A DNA stretch of 64,000 bases from an uncultured Clostridia bacterium (GTDB lineage: Bacteria > Bacillota > Clostridia > Lachnospirales > Lachnospiraceae): assembly GCA_946403295.1 (NCBI GenBank), contig CAMIZL010000002.1:1-64000 (forward strand), in the 5' to 3' direction. Below, piece after piece: positions 24,281 through 34,542 of the stretch. Both the position numbers and the translations under genes were made by a program. Below the pieces are notes generated by a model. That model saw only the letters and a program-made list of their open reading frames with translations. It searched no databases and was not told where the DNA came from. Each line of letters starts with the position of its first letter. Position 1 is the stretch's first letter.

Positions 24281-25532
24281 CCTCTCTTATGACTTTATCC
24301 ATATCGAGGTATCTGTAGCTGCCGAGTCGTCCTCCGAAAGCGATCTGAGGACATTTGGCGGCAAGCTCGGCATATTTATTATATCTCTCCATGCTCTCGT
24401 TGTCTCGCACGGGATAATAACGTTCATCACCGTTCACAAAGAATTTGGGATACTCCTTTGTGATGATCGTTGTTCCGCTTATGCTTTCGGGGCCGGAGCC
24501 ATCAGCATAAACGGTAAAATACTTATGTTCTATGATGCGTGTATAGGGTGTCTCGCTGTCGGTATAGTTGACTACCGCATGACCCTGAAAATCGTCCGAA
24601 CCCGGCTCTTCCTGCTCGAATCTGAGGCTCCTGTAAGAAAGCGGACCGTAGCAATTACAGAAGAATTCGTCGACGGCTCCGGTATATATGACGCTGCGCG
24701 CGAGCCCGAGTCCGGGGTCGGTGTACCACGTGCCGGGGTCGCGTTTGCTTCTGAGTTCAAGATAATCGGTCTCCAACATAACCGTGCTGCCCGCGAGCAA
24801 TTTGTCGATAAGGCCCGTATATCCGCCCGAACCGCTGTCGGGAAGGCCTTCATATCTGTCGGTAAAATAATCTTCGTTATATGTATAGCGGATCGGAATC
24901 CTCTTTATGATGTCGGCCGACAGCATGCGCGGGTCGCATCCCCACTGCTTTGCCGTATATCCCTTTATGAGTGTCTCATATACGGTACGCCCGACCGATA
25001 TGAGCGCCTGCTCCTCAAGATTCGCGGGCGTGAAATTTTCCTCAGCACTCACCGGGTTCGCAGATGCCGGCTTTTCCTCATCCCGCGCACGGTCCGCGGG
25101 CGTGAAATTTTCACTGTGAGGAGCAGCCTGCGCGTTCTTTCTTTCCCGGATGATCCGCTCTTTTTCGGCGCGTGCCTCTTCTTCTATGCGGGCTTTTGCC
25201 GCTTCGGGTTCGGAAGTGCCGAAAAGCGCCTTAAAAGTGTGCATGTTGAAGGGCAGAGAATAAAAAGCCCCCTTGTAGCACGCCACGGGCGAATGCACAA
25301 AGGGAACCATGGGAATAAGGTCTGTTACATATTTCCAGACCTCTTCATCACTCGTATGAAAAATGTGAGCTCCGTATTCATGCACCTCGATGCCTTTTTG
25401 CATGGAAGTGCGGATATTTCCGCCGGTCGCCTTACGCTTATCGATCACGATGCAGTCATATCCTTTTTTGGTGAGCTCATTTGCCATAACTGCGCCGTAG
25501 AGCCCGGCGCCGACAATGAGAAAATCCTTCAA
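24243..25532 (-). CDS. glf: UDP-galactopyranose mutase with an extra charged insertion
   Basis: This flavoenzyme interconverts UDP-galactopyranose and UDP-galactofuranose, the donor for galactofuranose in surface glycans. I place the start at a TTG (25532) eight bases after AGAGGAG, giving MKDFLIVGAGLYGAV with the FAD-binding GxGxxG at the normal position and 429 residues. Conserved parts follow: HEYGAHIFHTSDEEVW, YSLPFNMHTF, KGYTAKQWG, RIPIRYTYNEDYF, FGGRLGSYRYLDMD. Typical enzymes have 365-390 residues. The surplus is an insertion of about 45 residues (about 125-170), rich in Glu, Arg and Ala and containing SENFTPAD and EENFTPAN. Its 3' end is tandemly duplicated. rfbC precedes it by 35 bases. 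Confidence 0.9.
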   Translation of the reverse strand: MKDFLIVGAGLYGAVMANELTKKGYDCIVIDKRKATGGNIRTSMQKGIEVHEYGAHIFHTSDEEVWKYVTDLIPMVPFVHSPVACYKGAFYSLPFNMHTFKALFGTSEPEAAKARIEEEARAEKERIIRERKNAQAAPHSENFTPADRARDEEKPASANPVSAEENFTPANLEEQALISVGRTVYETLIKGYTAKQWGCDPRMLSADIIKRIPIRYTYNEDYFTDRYEGLPDSGSGGYTGLIDKLLAGSTVMLETDYLELRSKRDPGTWYTDPGLGLARSVIYTGAVDEFFCNCYGPLSYRSLRFEQEEPGSDDFQGHAVVNYTDSETPYTRIIEHKYFTVYADGSGPESISGTTIITKEYPKFFVNGDERYYPVRDNESMERYNKYAELAAKCPQIAFGGRLGSYRYLDMDKVIREALNDSKAYPPMS

Positions 25533-25567
25533 ATCAACATCTCCTCTGTTTTTTGCGCGACAGCGGA

Positions 25568-26122
25568 TCAGAAAAGATCGGTCACATCCCTTAAGAGCGG
25601 AGCGTCGCAGTCCGCGGGTTTCAAAAGCGGCTTCACGCCTTCCGGGAGCCCCCATTCTATGCCGATCCCGGGATCCGCATAGAAGATGTTTCTTTCGGAT
25701 TGACGGTTATAGACGTTGTCGACTTTGTAAGAGAAGATCACTTCGTCTGAAAGCGTCAAAAATCCGTGCGCAAATCCTCTCGGAACGAAGAACGCCTGTC
25801 CGTCGCCGCCCTTTAACCTTACCGAAGCCCACTTGCCGAAGGTTTCGCTGTCGCGTCTTAAGTCGACCGCCACATCGAGCAGCTCTCCCTGAAGACATCT
25901 CACAAGCTTGGCCTGTGAAAACTCTCCCGCCTGATAATGCATTCCCCTGAGCGTCCACTTACCGCTCGAAACGCTTATGTTATCCTGGCAGAAATCCGCC
26001 TCGATCCCCGCCTTCCTGAAATCCTCGCGATTCCAGGACTCAAAGAAATATCCGCGGTTATCTGTGTGCACGTCTGCCTTTACGAGAAGCAGATCCTTTA
26101 CGTCCGTGTTTATTATTTCCAT
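25568..26122 (-). CDS. rfbC: dTDP-4-dehydrorhamnose 3,5-epimerase-like protein
   Basis: This 184-residue cupin-fold epimerase has the RfbC signatures: DNRGYFFESW, QDNISVSSGKWTLRGMHYQ (catalytic His in RGxHxQ), AKLVRCLQGELLDVAVDLR, FFVPRGFAHGFLTLSD and YADPGIGIEW. The enzyme makes dTDP-4-keto-rhamnose in rhamnose synthesis; the other rml genes are not in the window. Its start (ATG after AAGGAG) lies inside the 3' end of the O-antigen-ligase-like gene, a 65-base overlap. Glf follows, so the two probably serve the same surface polysaccharide. Confidence 0.9.
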   Translation of the reverse strand: MEIINTDVKDLLLVKADVHTDNRGYFFESWNREDFRKAGIEADFCQDNISVSSGKWTLRGMHYQAGEFSQAKLVRCLQGELLDVAVDLRRDSETFGKWASVRLKGGDGQAFFVPRGFAHGFLTLSDEVIFSYKVDNVYNRQSERNIFYADPGIGIEWGLPEGVKPLLKPADCDAPLLRDVTDLF

Positions 26123-28160
26123 TGTTTACAACTCCTTCGGAGGCTGTTTCTGTTTTTTCTACGCCTGTAGAACCTTCTGTTTCCGTATTGTTTTTTGCTA
26201 CTTCCGTACTGTTTTTCGCTGCTTCCTTACTGTTTTTCGCTGCTTCCGTACTGTTTTTCGCTACTTCCGTACTGTTTCCCACTGCTTCCTTACTGTTTTT
26301 CGCTGTATCCTGCTCAGCCATGTCCATGACCGACTTGTTCTTCTCCTCTGCTATCTGCTCCCTAAGCTGCTTTCTGGTCTTCAGAACAAGCGCAACTCCG
26401 ACACCCATCATCGTCCAGAAAATGGGAGCGACCGTGATAGATGAGTCGTTGATCATCTGCGTCAGCATATATCCGAAACTGCCGACAAAGATTCCCGTGC
26501 CCGTAAGTCCGAAAAGATCAAATTTTCTGACCCTCGTATAGGTGCTGATCGCGATCACGAAATACCAGAAGTAGAACACGAGTATACAAATGAGCGAGAT
26601 AACGCCCGTCTGGACTCCGATCTGGAGGTACATATTGTGAGGCTTTGTAATGAACACGTTTTCATATCCGCCGTAATATGCCGCACGATAATCCTCGTTG
26701 GGATATTCATATATCATTGTGTCGGGTCCGCTTCCGATGATAACATTGTCCTTAAGTAACGGAATTGTCTTGCTCCAGATGAAGCCACGGTTCGACGCAA
26801 AACGACCGTGCTCCCTGAGAGGTTCGAACGTCTCGCTCGACTCTATCTTTGCGGGCTTAAGCTGTCCCGAAAGCATTTGAACACCGTCCGATGTGTTCAT
26901 GAAATACCATTCTTTTCCGTCGATCGTCACACCGAATCCGGCTGTTCTGTACATCTCAAGACCCACGGCACGTATCTTGAGGGCCGAGAATCTTTCATCC
27001 GTGGGGATTATGTTTCCTTCCCCGACCGTCTCAGCCGGAACGGGGTTGCCGTCTCCGTCCGATAACATAAACGCATATTCTCCCGTGGCGGGATCGTAGT
27101 CAAACTCGATACCGAGCACATTGCCGCAATACGTAATCTTAAGGAGGTTGCCTTCCGCGGAAACATCCGAGAAATTGGGCTCCGTGTATTCTGATTTATC
27201 AAAGATCGAGAGAAGCCTGTTGAGATAATAATTGTCCGCATCGGCATTCATCTTGACAACAAAGCCCGCAAGCACGAAGAATACAAACGCAACGGGCACG
27301 ATATAATTAAAGATCTTCTTGTTCATAACGACAAGCAAAAGAACAAGAGACATGATAACTCCCACAAATCCCGCACGCGACTGCGATCCGAGAAGCGCAA
27401 GTATGAGTCCCATGCCGACTGCGAGGCAGGCAGGTATCATAAGGATCCTGAATTTCCACTTGTTGAGCGCAAGCATGAGGTAGATCGGGAAAAGGAACGA
27501 AACATAAGAACCGACATAATTCGGATTATACAAGGACATGTAGACTCTGCCCTTTTCGAAATTAAAAACGATCTCTTTGGCTTTTACACGGTGTTCCGCA
27601 TCAAGAATGAGATTCTTGCCGAATGATGTTTGATAGAAATCGGTGAAGAGCGCCTGTGAAACTCCGATCAAAAGCATAACGACGGCACTGAAGGTAAGAG
27701 CGCCGAGTATCAGTTTGAGATCATTTTCGGTCTCAACAAAAAGGAATGCGTAGTAAGCGGCCACGGCATATCCCATAAGCGCAAATACGCTCTCGAACTG
27801 ATCTTTCGCTCCCGTGAACGGGAGCGGCTGGTATTCACTGAACACAGCTGACAGAAATGCCAGAAATGCATAGATTCCGAGAGGAATAAAGATCTTGTGG
27901 AAGTCGATCTTCTTTCCCTCACGGCACAGCTTGTATACGATGACGCATGCCATGGCAAAAACTATTGCCGAAAAGACATAACACTTCCAGGCAAGAAAGA
28001 AATCCAACTCATCCCCGGCGGGTATAAATGACAGATCCTCCATATGGGGGTCGAATGAATATGCACGCACAATAAGGGGTACGATTCCCAGCACCCCTAA
28101 AATCGGAATAAGCGCCCAATTAAAACGCCCCGGTCTTACATATTTACTTCTTTTTGACAT
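26058..28160 (-). CDS. O-antigen ligase/polymerase-like membrane protein (Wzy/WaaL type)
   Basis: This protein has 700 residues and about ten to twelve hydrophobic segments. Early ones include WALIPILGVLGIVPLIV and IFIPLGIYAFLAFLSAVFS; late ones include GVISLICILVFYFWYFV. A long extracellular loop (about 330-470) ends in ASNRGFIWSKTIPLLKDNVIIGSGPDTMIYEYP, the 'R-x-x-x-W...GxGxD' pattern of the O-antigen ligase/polymerase family. Such proteins polymerise or attach lipid-linked glycans at the outer face of the membrane. The cytoplasmic tail carries heptapeptide repeats (AKNSTEA/AKNSKEA). The last 22 codons overlap rfbC. The gene start follows AAGGGAT. Confidence 0.8.
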   Translation of the reverse strand: MSKRSKYVRPGRFNWALIPILGVLGIVPLIVRAYSFDPHMEDLSFIPAGDELDFFLAWKCYVFSAIVFAMACVIVYKLCREGKKIDFHKIFIPLGIYAFLAFLSAVFSEYQPLPFTGAKDQFESVFALMGYAVAAYYAFLFVETENDLKLILGALTFSAVVMLLIGVSQALFTDFYQTSFGKNLILDAEHRVKAKEIVFNFEKGRVYMSLYNPNYVGSYVSFLFPIYLMLALNKWKFRILMIPACLAVGMGLILALLGSQSRAGFVGVIMSLVLLLVVMNKKIFNYIVPVAFVFFVLAGFVVKMNADADNYYLNRLLSIFDKSEYTEPNFSDVSAEGNLLKITYCGNVLGIEFDYDPATGEYAFMLSDGDGNPVPAETVGEGNIIPTDERFSALKIRAVGLEMYRTAGFGVTIDGKEWYFMNTSDGVQMLSGQLKPAKIESSETFEPLREHGRFASNRGFIWSKTIPLLKDNVIIGSGPDTMIYEYPNEDYRAAYYGGYENVFITKPHNMYLQIGVQTGVISLICILVFYFWYFVIAISTYTRVRKFDLFGLTGTGIFVGSFGYMLTQMINDSSITVAPIFWTMMGVGVALVLKTRKQLREQIAEEKNKSVMDMAEQDTAKNSKEAVGNSTEVAKNSTEAAKNSKEAAKNSTEVAKNNTETEGSTGVEKTETASEGVVNNGNNKHGRKGSASRKGRRAHR
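26190..26310. repeat. 21-bp in-frame repeats in the tail of the ligase-like gene
   Basis: Five to six near-identical units of the type ctgtttttcgctgcttcc(t/g)ta encode seven-residue blocks (KNSTEAA or KNSKEAA). They are likely to vary in number by slippage. Confidence 0.85.
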
Positions 28161-28255
28161 GATACAGTATCCCTTATTATCCTTTTGTTTATTCCCTATC
28201 CCTACATTGTACAGTTTTTGAAGAAAAAATCAAATCACCCGTTTCTTCAGCCTTT

Positions 28256-29917
28256 TTACGGCGTTGTGCTCGGTTCACCCGTCGGCGGCGTTGAAGGTTC
28301 GCCTGTCGGCGGCGTTGAAGGTTCACCTGTCGGCGGCGCTGAAGGTTCACCCGTAGTCTGAGGAGCCGCCGTAGGCAGAGTCGTAGGATCGACAACGGTG
28401 TTCTGTGATGCAAGGACAGCGTTGTTCTTCTTGCTTTCCTTGATCCCCGCTCTGCGCACAAGTATTACCGATCCGGCATCGCCGAGATTAACTGTCTTTC
28501 TCGAGCCGTCTTTTCTTTCGTATGTTCCCTTTATATTCGTCCCTGTCTTTAAAACGGTACCTGTCTTAACGGAATACCACTTCATCTTGGGATAAACGAT
28601 ATTATCGGCAGTGATATCCGCTTTGTCGACGATCGCGTATTCATATTTGCCCGAAACTTTGTCCTTGGGCGAATTCGTTATCGAACGGAAGATCACGTCC
28701 GTACCCGCCTTTGTAGCCTCAACGACAGGTCCCGCGTACTGATAAGGTATCCTGAATGTCGAAACTCTCGATGCGGGCTTCTTCGAGGTGGCCGCAACCC
28801 TGACTTCAAATTCAACGGAAGCGCCCTGGTCCTCGGGCTGTGTATAACCTACGACCCTGAGGATATCGCTTATCGGAAGCTCTTTAACCTTCTCACATGT
28901 ACCCTCTGTGTAGGGATCGAAAGGAACGCCCGCGAGCGTGATATCTCTCAAGGCTTTTTCGGTCTTGCTCTTGCCGTCATAAGGAAGGACGGTTGTCCAG
29001 ATAGAGCTTCCCTTAAGTCTGAACTGCATTCCGTTCGTGATCGGAACCGAAAGCTTCGAAACGTCCACCTTTATGGCCTTTGATTTCGTGATGGCGAGCT
29101 TGATCTTGGTCTCCGTACTGTATCTGTGTCCGTTTGCACCGTTAACGACGCCGTCGGCTGCTCCGAGTCGAAGGAACAGGATGGCACCCGAGGTTTTCAT
29201 GCTCTCCCATGCCGCGGGGGTAAGCGAACTTATGTTGCTGTAAGCACAATTGTTGCCCTTCCGCCACTCGATGTTAAGTTCCGAGATCGGACGTACCTTA
29301 TCGCTTGCGGTACCGGAATGATCGTATGTCATGGTCGTTCCGTCCGTATTGTTGATCACAACGCTTCTGATCACGCCGTTACCCGTAGCGGCAGCTCCCT
29401 CGGCCGCATAATCGAGATTGAACTGGATCTTCTTATATGTGGCCGGAACCTTGCAATTATATACGGGATAAAGTCCGTTCATATCGGGCGCGAGCTTGTT
29501 TGTAATACCGAGATAAAGATCTTTCGAAGCCGAATAGCACGAAATGTCTATGAGATAGGCAGTGTCGTTTATCTTTGCGGCCGGAATGATATCGGCAGGC
29601 TTGACCGCCGTATCGGTAGACTTCTTAAGAGGCGCGTAATAGATCTGCGCGTTGGAGATTATCTGTATCTCCTCTCTCGTATAAAGCAGCTGTATCTGGG
29701 AGATACCGTCCGGTATGGCTCCCGCTACGGGCGAAGGAGATGCCGACGCCTGCGTTGAGGGTGCGGGCGTATCTGTCGTCGCCGTTCCCGTCGTCTCTTC
29801 GGCATTGGCAACGGATACGGTCTGTATCCTGTCATCTGCCGGTTTTAAGGCGTAAAGCGCAACAAGAGACGATGTGATCAACACACATATCAGGATCTTC
29901 TTGAGCAATTTCTTCAT
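28256..29917 (-). CDS. Secreted surface protein with C-terminal TGEPSTPP repeats
   Basis: The protein has 553 residues from the ATG at 29917 (seven bases after AAAGGA). A signal peptide or anchor (KKILICVLITSSLVALYAL) is followed by a Pro-Ser-Thr spacer. The body shares local patterns with the two proteins at 34543-36813 and 37049-39199: ...IKLAITKSKAIKVDVSKLS, TNGMQFRLKGSSIWTTVLPYDGKSKT, RVAATSKKPASRV, KYEYAIVDKADI with a KMKWYSV, and VILVRRAGIK. The end holds four TGEPSxPP units (28260-28375). No known domain is recognised and no wall anchor is visible. It follows the hybrid kinase gene by 64 bases on the same strand, so the two may be co-transcribed. Confidence 0.75.
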   Translation of the reverse strand: MKKLLKKILICVLITSSLVALYALKPADDRIQTVSVANAEETTGTATTDTPAPSTQASASPSPVAGAIPDGISQIQLLYTREEIQIISNAQIYYAPLKKSTDTAVKPADIIPAAKINDTAYLIDISCYSASKDLYLGITNKLAPDMNGLYPVYNCKVPATYKKIQFNLDYAAEGAAATGNGVIRSVVINNTDGTTMTYDHSGTASDKVRPISELNIEWRKGNNCAYSNISSLTPAAWESMKTSGAILFLRLGAADGVVNGANGHRYSTETKIKLAITKSKAIKVDVSKLSVPITNGMQFRLKGSSIWTTVLPYDGKSKTEKALRDITLAGVPFDPYTEGTCEKVKELPISDILRVVGYTQPEDQGASVEFEVRVAATSKKPASRVSTFRIPYQYAGPVVEATKAGTDVIFRSITNSPKDKVSGKYEYAIVDKADITADNIVYPKMKWYSVKTGTVLKTGTNIKGTYERKDGSRKTVNLGDAGSVILVRRAGIKESKKNNAVLASQNTVVDPTTLPTAAPQTTGEPSAPPTGEPSTPPTGEPSTPPTGEPSTTP

Positions 29918-29981
29918 GAGCATTTCCTTTCGTTAAAAACCAATCTGTTAATCTGTTGTATAGATGAGTGGGGTGAATTTT

Positions 29982-32138
29982 TCAGGTAAAGAACCTCTTT
30001 ACCGTCTTGTATAATTGTTTTACGTCAATAGGTTTCGCAACATGTTCGTTCATGCCGCTCTGACGCGCGCGCTCCTTGTCGCTGACGAACGCGTCGGCTG
30101 TGACGGCGATGATCGGCACCGCTTCGGCATAATCCGTTCCCAGCTTTCTGATCTCAAGCGAAGCTTCGTAGCCGTCCATAACGGGCATCTTGATGTCCAT
30201 GAGGATGCAGTCGAAGAAGCCTTCTTCTTTCTTTTTGAATATTTCGAGTGCTTCCTTGCCGTTTTCGGCATGCTCCACTTCGGCGCCGAGCTCCGTAAGA
30301 AGCGTCATCACTATCTCGGCATTAAGCTGATTGTCCTCCGCAAGAAGGAAACGTCTGCCCGAGAAATCGATCTTCGCGATCTCTTCGGAAAGATCCGTTG
30401 CGGGACGTACGGGAGCCGGCGTGACAGCGGGCGTGATGGGAAGTTCAACCTTAAAGGTCGTTCCCTCGCCGACATGGCTGTCTACTTCTATCGTTCCTCC
30501 AAGCATCATGACAAGAGAACGGGTGATCGCCATTCCGAGTCCCGTGCCCTCAGTCTTTGAATCGGTCGATGACTGCGCTCTTTCGAAACGTCCGAACAGC
30601 TTTCCGATAAATTCTTCCGTCATGCCCATTCCGTTATCTGAGAAGCACATGCGCAGCATACAGTTGTCTTTCTCATGCACATCAAAATTGATCGTTCCGC
30701 CCTTGGGGGTGAATTTGTGCGCATTTCCGAGGATATTGATCATTATCTGCTTGAGTCTGTGCTCGTCGGCGATTATCCTGTCGTGAAGCACTTCATCAAC
30801 GTTTATGTTAAATATCTGACCTTTCGCGTCGGTCTGTACACGCATGATATCGGCAACCTCGCTGACGATCCCGTGTATCGAGCATTCCTCGTTCTTGAAG
30901 GAAAGCTTGCCGCTGTCAATGCACGCCATGTCAAGGATGTCGTTTATAAGACTGATAAGGTGGTTCGACGAAAGCTTCATCTTCCCGAGGTAATCAAGTA
31001 CCTTGTCCTTATCATCTATATGCCTGCGGGCCAGGTCGATCATTCCCACGATACCGTTCATGGGTGTACGGATATCATGCGACATGTTCGAGAGGAATTC
31101 GGACTTCGCGGCGTTTGCGCTGTCCGCTTCCTGCTTGGCGAGCGTAAGCTTTTCGTTGGCCATCTTGAGCTGCTTTTCCTGCATATGACGGATCCTCAGC
31201 TGGGAATCGACATCCTGCGCAAAGCAGAATAAACGCTTATGTCCTTCCTCGTCAAACAACGGGCGTATCCACGACGTATACCACTTGAAGCGGTCGTCCT
31301 GCGTGCGTCTCTCATAAACGCACACAACCCTCGGCTTGTCGCCGGCAAGTATCTCGTCAAAGTCGAGCTCCCTGAAGCTCTGGAGGAACGATTCGCGCGA
31401 ATCGTGGTGAACATATGCATTGGCGATATAAGATATATACGTCATAAAGGACATGTTCGTTTTGTTTATGAACACGTCGCTTCCTTCATCCATATCGTAG
31501 CGGTAGACCTCGTCCCTGAGGACGTCGATCTCGAAGAAATATGAACAGACAGGGCTTATGGCCTTGATGAAACGCTTATCCATGGTTCGCTGTCCGGCGT
31601 ACATGGTATTCTCATCCTCGATCCTGCGCTGATTGTCGTACATCTGCTTGAGCTTGTCGATAAGCCCCATATAGGCATTGGCAAGCGCCGTCGTCTCGCC
31701 CCTGCCCATAAATTCCTCGAGGCTTTCGCGGCCGGCCTCAACGTCATAGCCGTCTGTATCTATCCTTCTGCTTATATCCTCTATCTGAACGGTCAGTTTT
31801 CTCATCGGCTCGACAAGACGACGTGCTTTATGACGCGCAAAAAGAGCAACGCCAACCACTGCGATCAAAACGCCGCTGAGCATTATCACGATAATGACTT
31901 TCTGCTCGAAGGAAACGGTATCAAGGAAATCCGTAATATACTCTGTGTCTTCCGCTACGGCGTTTTCCCGAAGTTTCTCAACGAGCACGCGGCTGCTTTC
32001 CTTAATGGCTGCCGACGTGTCGCTCACGAGCCTTATGGCCAGTATCACAAAACCCACAAACACGATCACCGAAACCATGACCGACAGTTTGAAGATACGA
32101 GATACTATTGATTCTCCCTTTTTTTTCTCTTTTTTCAC
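29982..32138 (-). CDS. Hybrid sensor histidine kinase with receiver domain
   Basis: This protein has 718 residues: two membrane helices (about 18-37 and 80-101) around a short extracellular segment, a HAMP-like linker, a PAS-like sensory region (about 195-315), a HisKA dimerisation helix with phospho-acceptor His354 in [13 protein letters not shown], an HATPase domain ([34 protein letters not shown]) and a C-terminal receiver (about 596-718) with acidic EDN and phospho-acceptor Asp648 in [11 protein letters not shown]. No output domain or histidine-phosphotransfer partner is encoded nearby. It lies between the transglutaminase-like gene and a surface-protein gene on the same strand. Confidence 0.92.
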   Translation of the reverse strand: MKKEKKKGESIVSRIFKLSVMVSVIVFVGFVILAIRLVSDTSAAIKESSRVLVEKLRENAVAEDTEYITDFLDTVSFEQKVIIVIMLSGVLIAVVGVALFARHKARRLVEPMRKLTVQIEDISRRIDTDGYDVEAGRESLEEFMGRGETTALANAYMGLIDKLKQMYDNQRRIEDENTMYAGQRTMDKRFIKAISPVCSYFFEIDVLRDEVYRYDMDEGSDVFINKTNMSFMTYISYIANAYVHHDSRESFLQSFRELDFDEILAGDKPRVVCVYERRTQDDRFKWYTSWIRPLFDEEGHKRLFCFAQDVDSQLRIRHMQEKQLKMANEKLTLAKQEADSANAAKSEFLSNMSHDIRTPMNGIVGMIDLARRHIDDKDKVLDYLGKMKLSSNHLISLINDILDMACIDSGKLSFKNEECSIHGIVSEVADIMRVQTDAKGQIFNINVDEVLHDRIIADEHRLKQIMINILGNAHKFTPKGGTINFDVHEKDNCMLRMCFSDNGMGMTEEFIGKLFGRFERAQSSTDSKTEGTGLGMAITRSLVMMLGGTIEVDSHVGEGTTFKVELPITPAVTPAPVRPATDLSEEIAKIDFSGRRFLLAEDNQLNAEIVMTLLTELGAEVEHAENGKEALEIFKKKEEGFFDCILMDIKMPVMDGYEASLEIRKLGTDYAEAVPIIAVTADAFVSDKERARQSGMNEHVAKPIDVKQLYKTVKRFFT

Positions 32139-32160
32139 TGTTGCTCCCCTTTGCTTCCCT

Positions 32161-34494
32161 TTATCCTACGGTAAGCACTCCTTTATCACTGACCGAGCAA
32201 ACCCTCACGACCCTCGTTTCTCCGGTTCCTTTGTCCTTAAATGTCATGAACACCGAACCGCCCACGCTGATATCCTTTGCGGCCGAAACCGTAAGAACAC
32301 CGGTCTTTTTGTCGAACTTGATCTTGATATCGGCTCCCTTTTCGAGAGATACTTTCTTTCCGTTTACCACGGGTGTCGAAAGCGAAACTACAGCTTTAAC
32401 GCCATCGGTAGTGGAAAGTCCGTTTCCGAAAGGAGTGACAAACGATACACCGAGTTCCGCCTTGTCCCCCTTTTTCTCAAGAGTTCCGCTTCCCGTAACA
32501 GAAACGGAAGCCACGGGATTTCCGAAAACAACCGAAAGCTTCACTTTCTTTCCGCTTTCGTTGTTCACTACCGTAACCTTGGCATTTGCAGCCTTTGTCG
32601 CACTTAAGGGTTTACTTGCTCCGGTAAGCGTAAAGTAAGGGTTTCCCTCATTATCCTTGAGCACTTCCGAAGCGGTCAGAATCTTCTTTGCTTCACCCTC
32701 TAGTATAACACTATATGTGGTGGTACTGTCAACTTTGTTGCTTCCCGCCGTACCGCTTATATATACCGTCAGCAGACCGCCGGGCTCAACACTCGCCTTC
32801 TTGAGCAGTTTATCTTTTTCCGTCGATCCCGCTTCTTTTGTAAGGAGGATCTTTGTGGGTGCGGCGAGCACATTGACCGTAAATCTCTCGAATTTAAGCG
32901 ATCCCGTATCAACCGCATATACATAGACGGTTCCGGGAGCTTTCGCGCTGACAACGCCCTTTCCCGAAACAGATGCTATATTCTTATCGCTTTTTGTCAG
33001 TACCTTGTGTGCAGAACTGTCAAACGACAGCTCTTCTTCCCCGTTAAGGAGCACATATACTATTTTGCCCTGTTTTGTCTTTCCCTTGGAATCTTTGTAT
33101 GACGAAGCCTTAAGCGATGTGTTTAATGCGAGTTTTGATCTTTCTTTCGTGCCTTTTGCCCAGATCGTATACGATCCACCGTCGATCACTTCCTGCACGA
33201 TCCCGAGTCCTCCGGCAGCTTCCCACGCGTCCTCTTCATCGAACCTCCAGTTGTCCTGAACGGGCGATACATACTTGTTCGTATCAACGTATATGTACAT
33301 CAGTCCCAAATAGTTCTCGTAATACTTATACTTCCCGGAGATGCCGATTTTTTTAAGCGTTGCCGTAAGGGAAGCCGAATCGGGAACAACATAATATACA
33401 TATGCTCCCGGAGCATTTTCCGCAGCTTCACTTACAAACGCCGCGGAATTATCATTATTTATCTGAGTACTGCTGTAGGATCTGTATCTTTTGTAATAGA
33501 CATAGCCGTCCTGCTCCGATAATGCGGGAAGCGCGTAATCGGTAGGTGCGGTAAACGGTTTATGACTTTTTGTGAACTCAGATGCAGGGACGCAGAACCA
33601 GTCATAGCATCCCGCGGGTTTTTCAATGCTGTCGGGTCCGACATTATAATCGTCCCATGTTACGTCAACCGGATAATACTGCCCGTCGATCATAACATAG
33701 TTCCATGCATGTCCCTCTCCATTTCCGAGTCCGGCGATATATACATTTCTCACTCCGGCAAGAGAGAGCATATATTGATAAGCCTTCGCATATCCCTCGC
33801 AAACGGCGCCGTCGGCCGCAAACACGCCGGTTATCGAATGTGCCCACATCGCATCGGAGGGCTGTCCGTTCTCATAGCTGTAATCTATCCTGCCTATGAT
33901 AAGGTCATGAAGAAGAAGGGCTATCTCATATGCGTCGGCCGAATCATCATCCGTATCATCATCGTCATCCCTGATAGCTGCGGCCATTTCCATCCATTTC
34001 GCACGAACATGTCTTATGTACGCTTCAGAGCGCCTTCTGTTGATGGCTTTCTGATAATAAGAAGACAAGTATAGCCTCATGGAACGCTCGCTGCGCTCGA
34101 ACTCCCCGTCAAGGAAGAAATAAAGCGGATTGTCTCCTCTGAAAGCAACAAATGCCTTGTCGATATCGGAACCCAAACAATTCTTTCCGAGGTCAACCAC
34201 GATGAAGTATTCATCCTGTCTGTAATCCTTTGTGTCAAATCCTTCGGTTGCCACAAACCCGGATACCGCCTCATTTATCGAGCGGTATATACCCTGCTGA
34301 TCTTCGGTAAGAGTGGAAAATGCGTATTTGAAACTCTCGCCTGTACCGAAACCGGAAAGCTGTTCATCATTCTCCTCAAGCAGGAGCGGAGAAGCTAAAG
34401 CCTCACTTCCGGGAATAGATATTATAAAAATAAACATAAGGACCAAGCCGGCCAACGCCGGCATGATCCTTTTCACAAAATTTGCTCTGTCCAT
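32161..34494 (-). CDS. Secreted transglutaminase-like protein with Ig-like repeats
   Basis: This 777-residue protein has an N-terminal signal or anchor ([18 protein letters not shown]). The papain-like transglutaminase core carries the triad Cys ([11 protein letters not shown], near 232), His (GEGHAWNYV, near 262) and Asp (VDVTWDD, near 277). The C-terminal half looks like bacterial Ig-like modules ([35 protein letters not shown]), similar to Big_2. Such proteins act outside the cell as proteases or cross-linkers; the substrate is unknown. The annotated start is the ATG at 34494; a GTG one codon earlier is equally placed after GAGGGG. The gene lies 22 bases before the hybrid kinase. Confidence 0.85.
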   Translation of the reverse strand: MDRANFVKRIMPALAGLVLMFIFIISIPGSEALASPLLLEENDEQLSGFGTGESFKYAFSTLTEDQQGIYRSINEAVSGFVATEGFDTKDYRQDEYFIVVDLGKNCLGSDIDKAFVAFRGDNPLYFFLDGEFERSERSMRLYLSSYYQKAINRRRSEAYIRHVRAKWMEMAAAIRDDDDDTDDDSADAYEIALLLHDLIIGRIDYSYENGQPSDAMWAHSITGVFAADGAVCEGYAKAYQYMLSLAGVRNVYIAGLGNGEGHAWNYVMIDGQYYPVDVTWDDYNVGPDSIEKPAGCYDWFCVPASEFTKSHKPFTAPTDYALPALSEQDGYVYYKRYRSYSSTQINNDNSAAFVSEAAENAPGAYVYYVVPDSASLTATLKKIGISGKYKYYENYLGLMYIYVDTNKYVSPVQDNWRFDEEDAWEAAGGLGIVQEVIDGGSYTIWAKGTKERSKLALNTSLKASSYKDSKGKTKQGKIVYVLLNGEEELSFDSSAHKVLTKSDKNIASVSGKGVVSAKAPGTVYVYAVDTGSLKFERFTVNVLAAPTKILLTKEAGSTEKDKLLKKASVEPGGLLTVYISGTAGSNKVDSTTTYSVILEGEAKKILTASEVLKDNEGNPYFTLTGASKPLSATKAANAKVTVVNNESGKKVKLSVVFGNPVASVSVTGSGTLEKKGDKAELGVSFVTPFGNGLSTTDGVKAVVSLSTPVVNGKKVSLEKGADIKIKFDKKTGVLTVSAAKDISVGGSVFMTFKDKGTGETRVVRVCSVSDKGVLTVG

Positions 34495-34510
34495 CACTGG
34501 GTCCCCTCTT

Positions 34511-34530
34511 CAGCCGGCAACAACCGGCTG
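34511..34530. terminator. Small hairpin between two surface-protein genes
   Basis: CAGCCGG and CCGGCTG form a seven-pair stem. A T-rich run follows only on the plus strand. In the direction of the genes (minus) it sits 16 bases upstream of the next start and close to its ribosome site, so it may be a weak attenuator or an mRNA-stability element. Confidence 0.4.
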
Positions 34531-34542
34531 TTTTCCTTTGAA

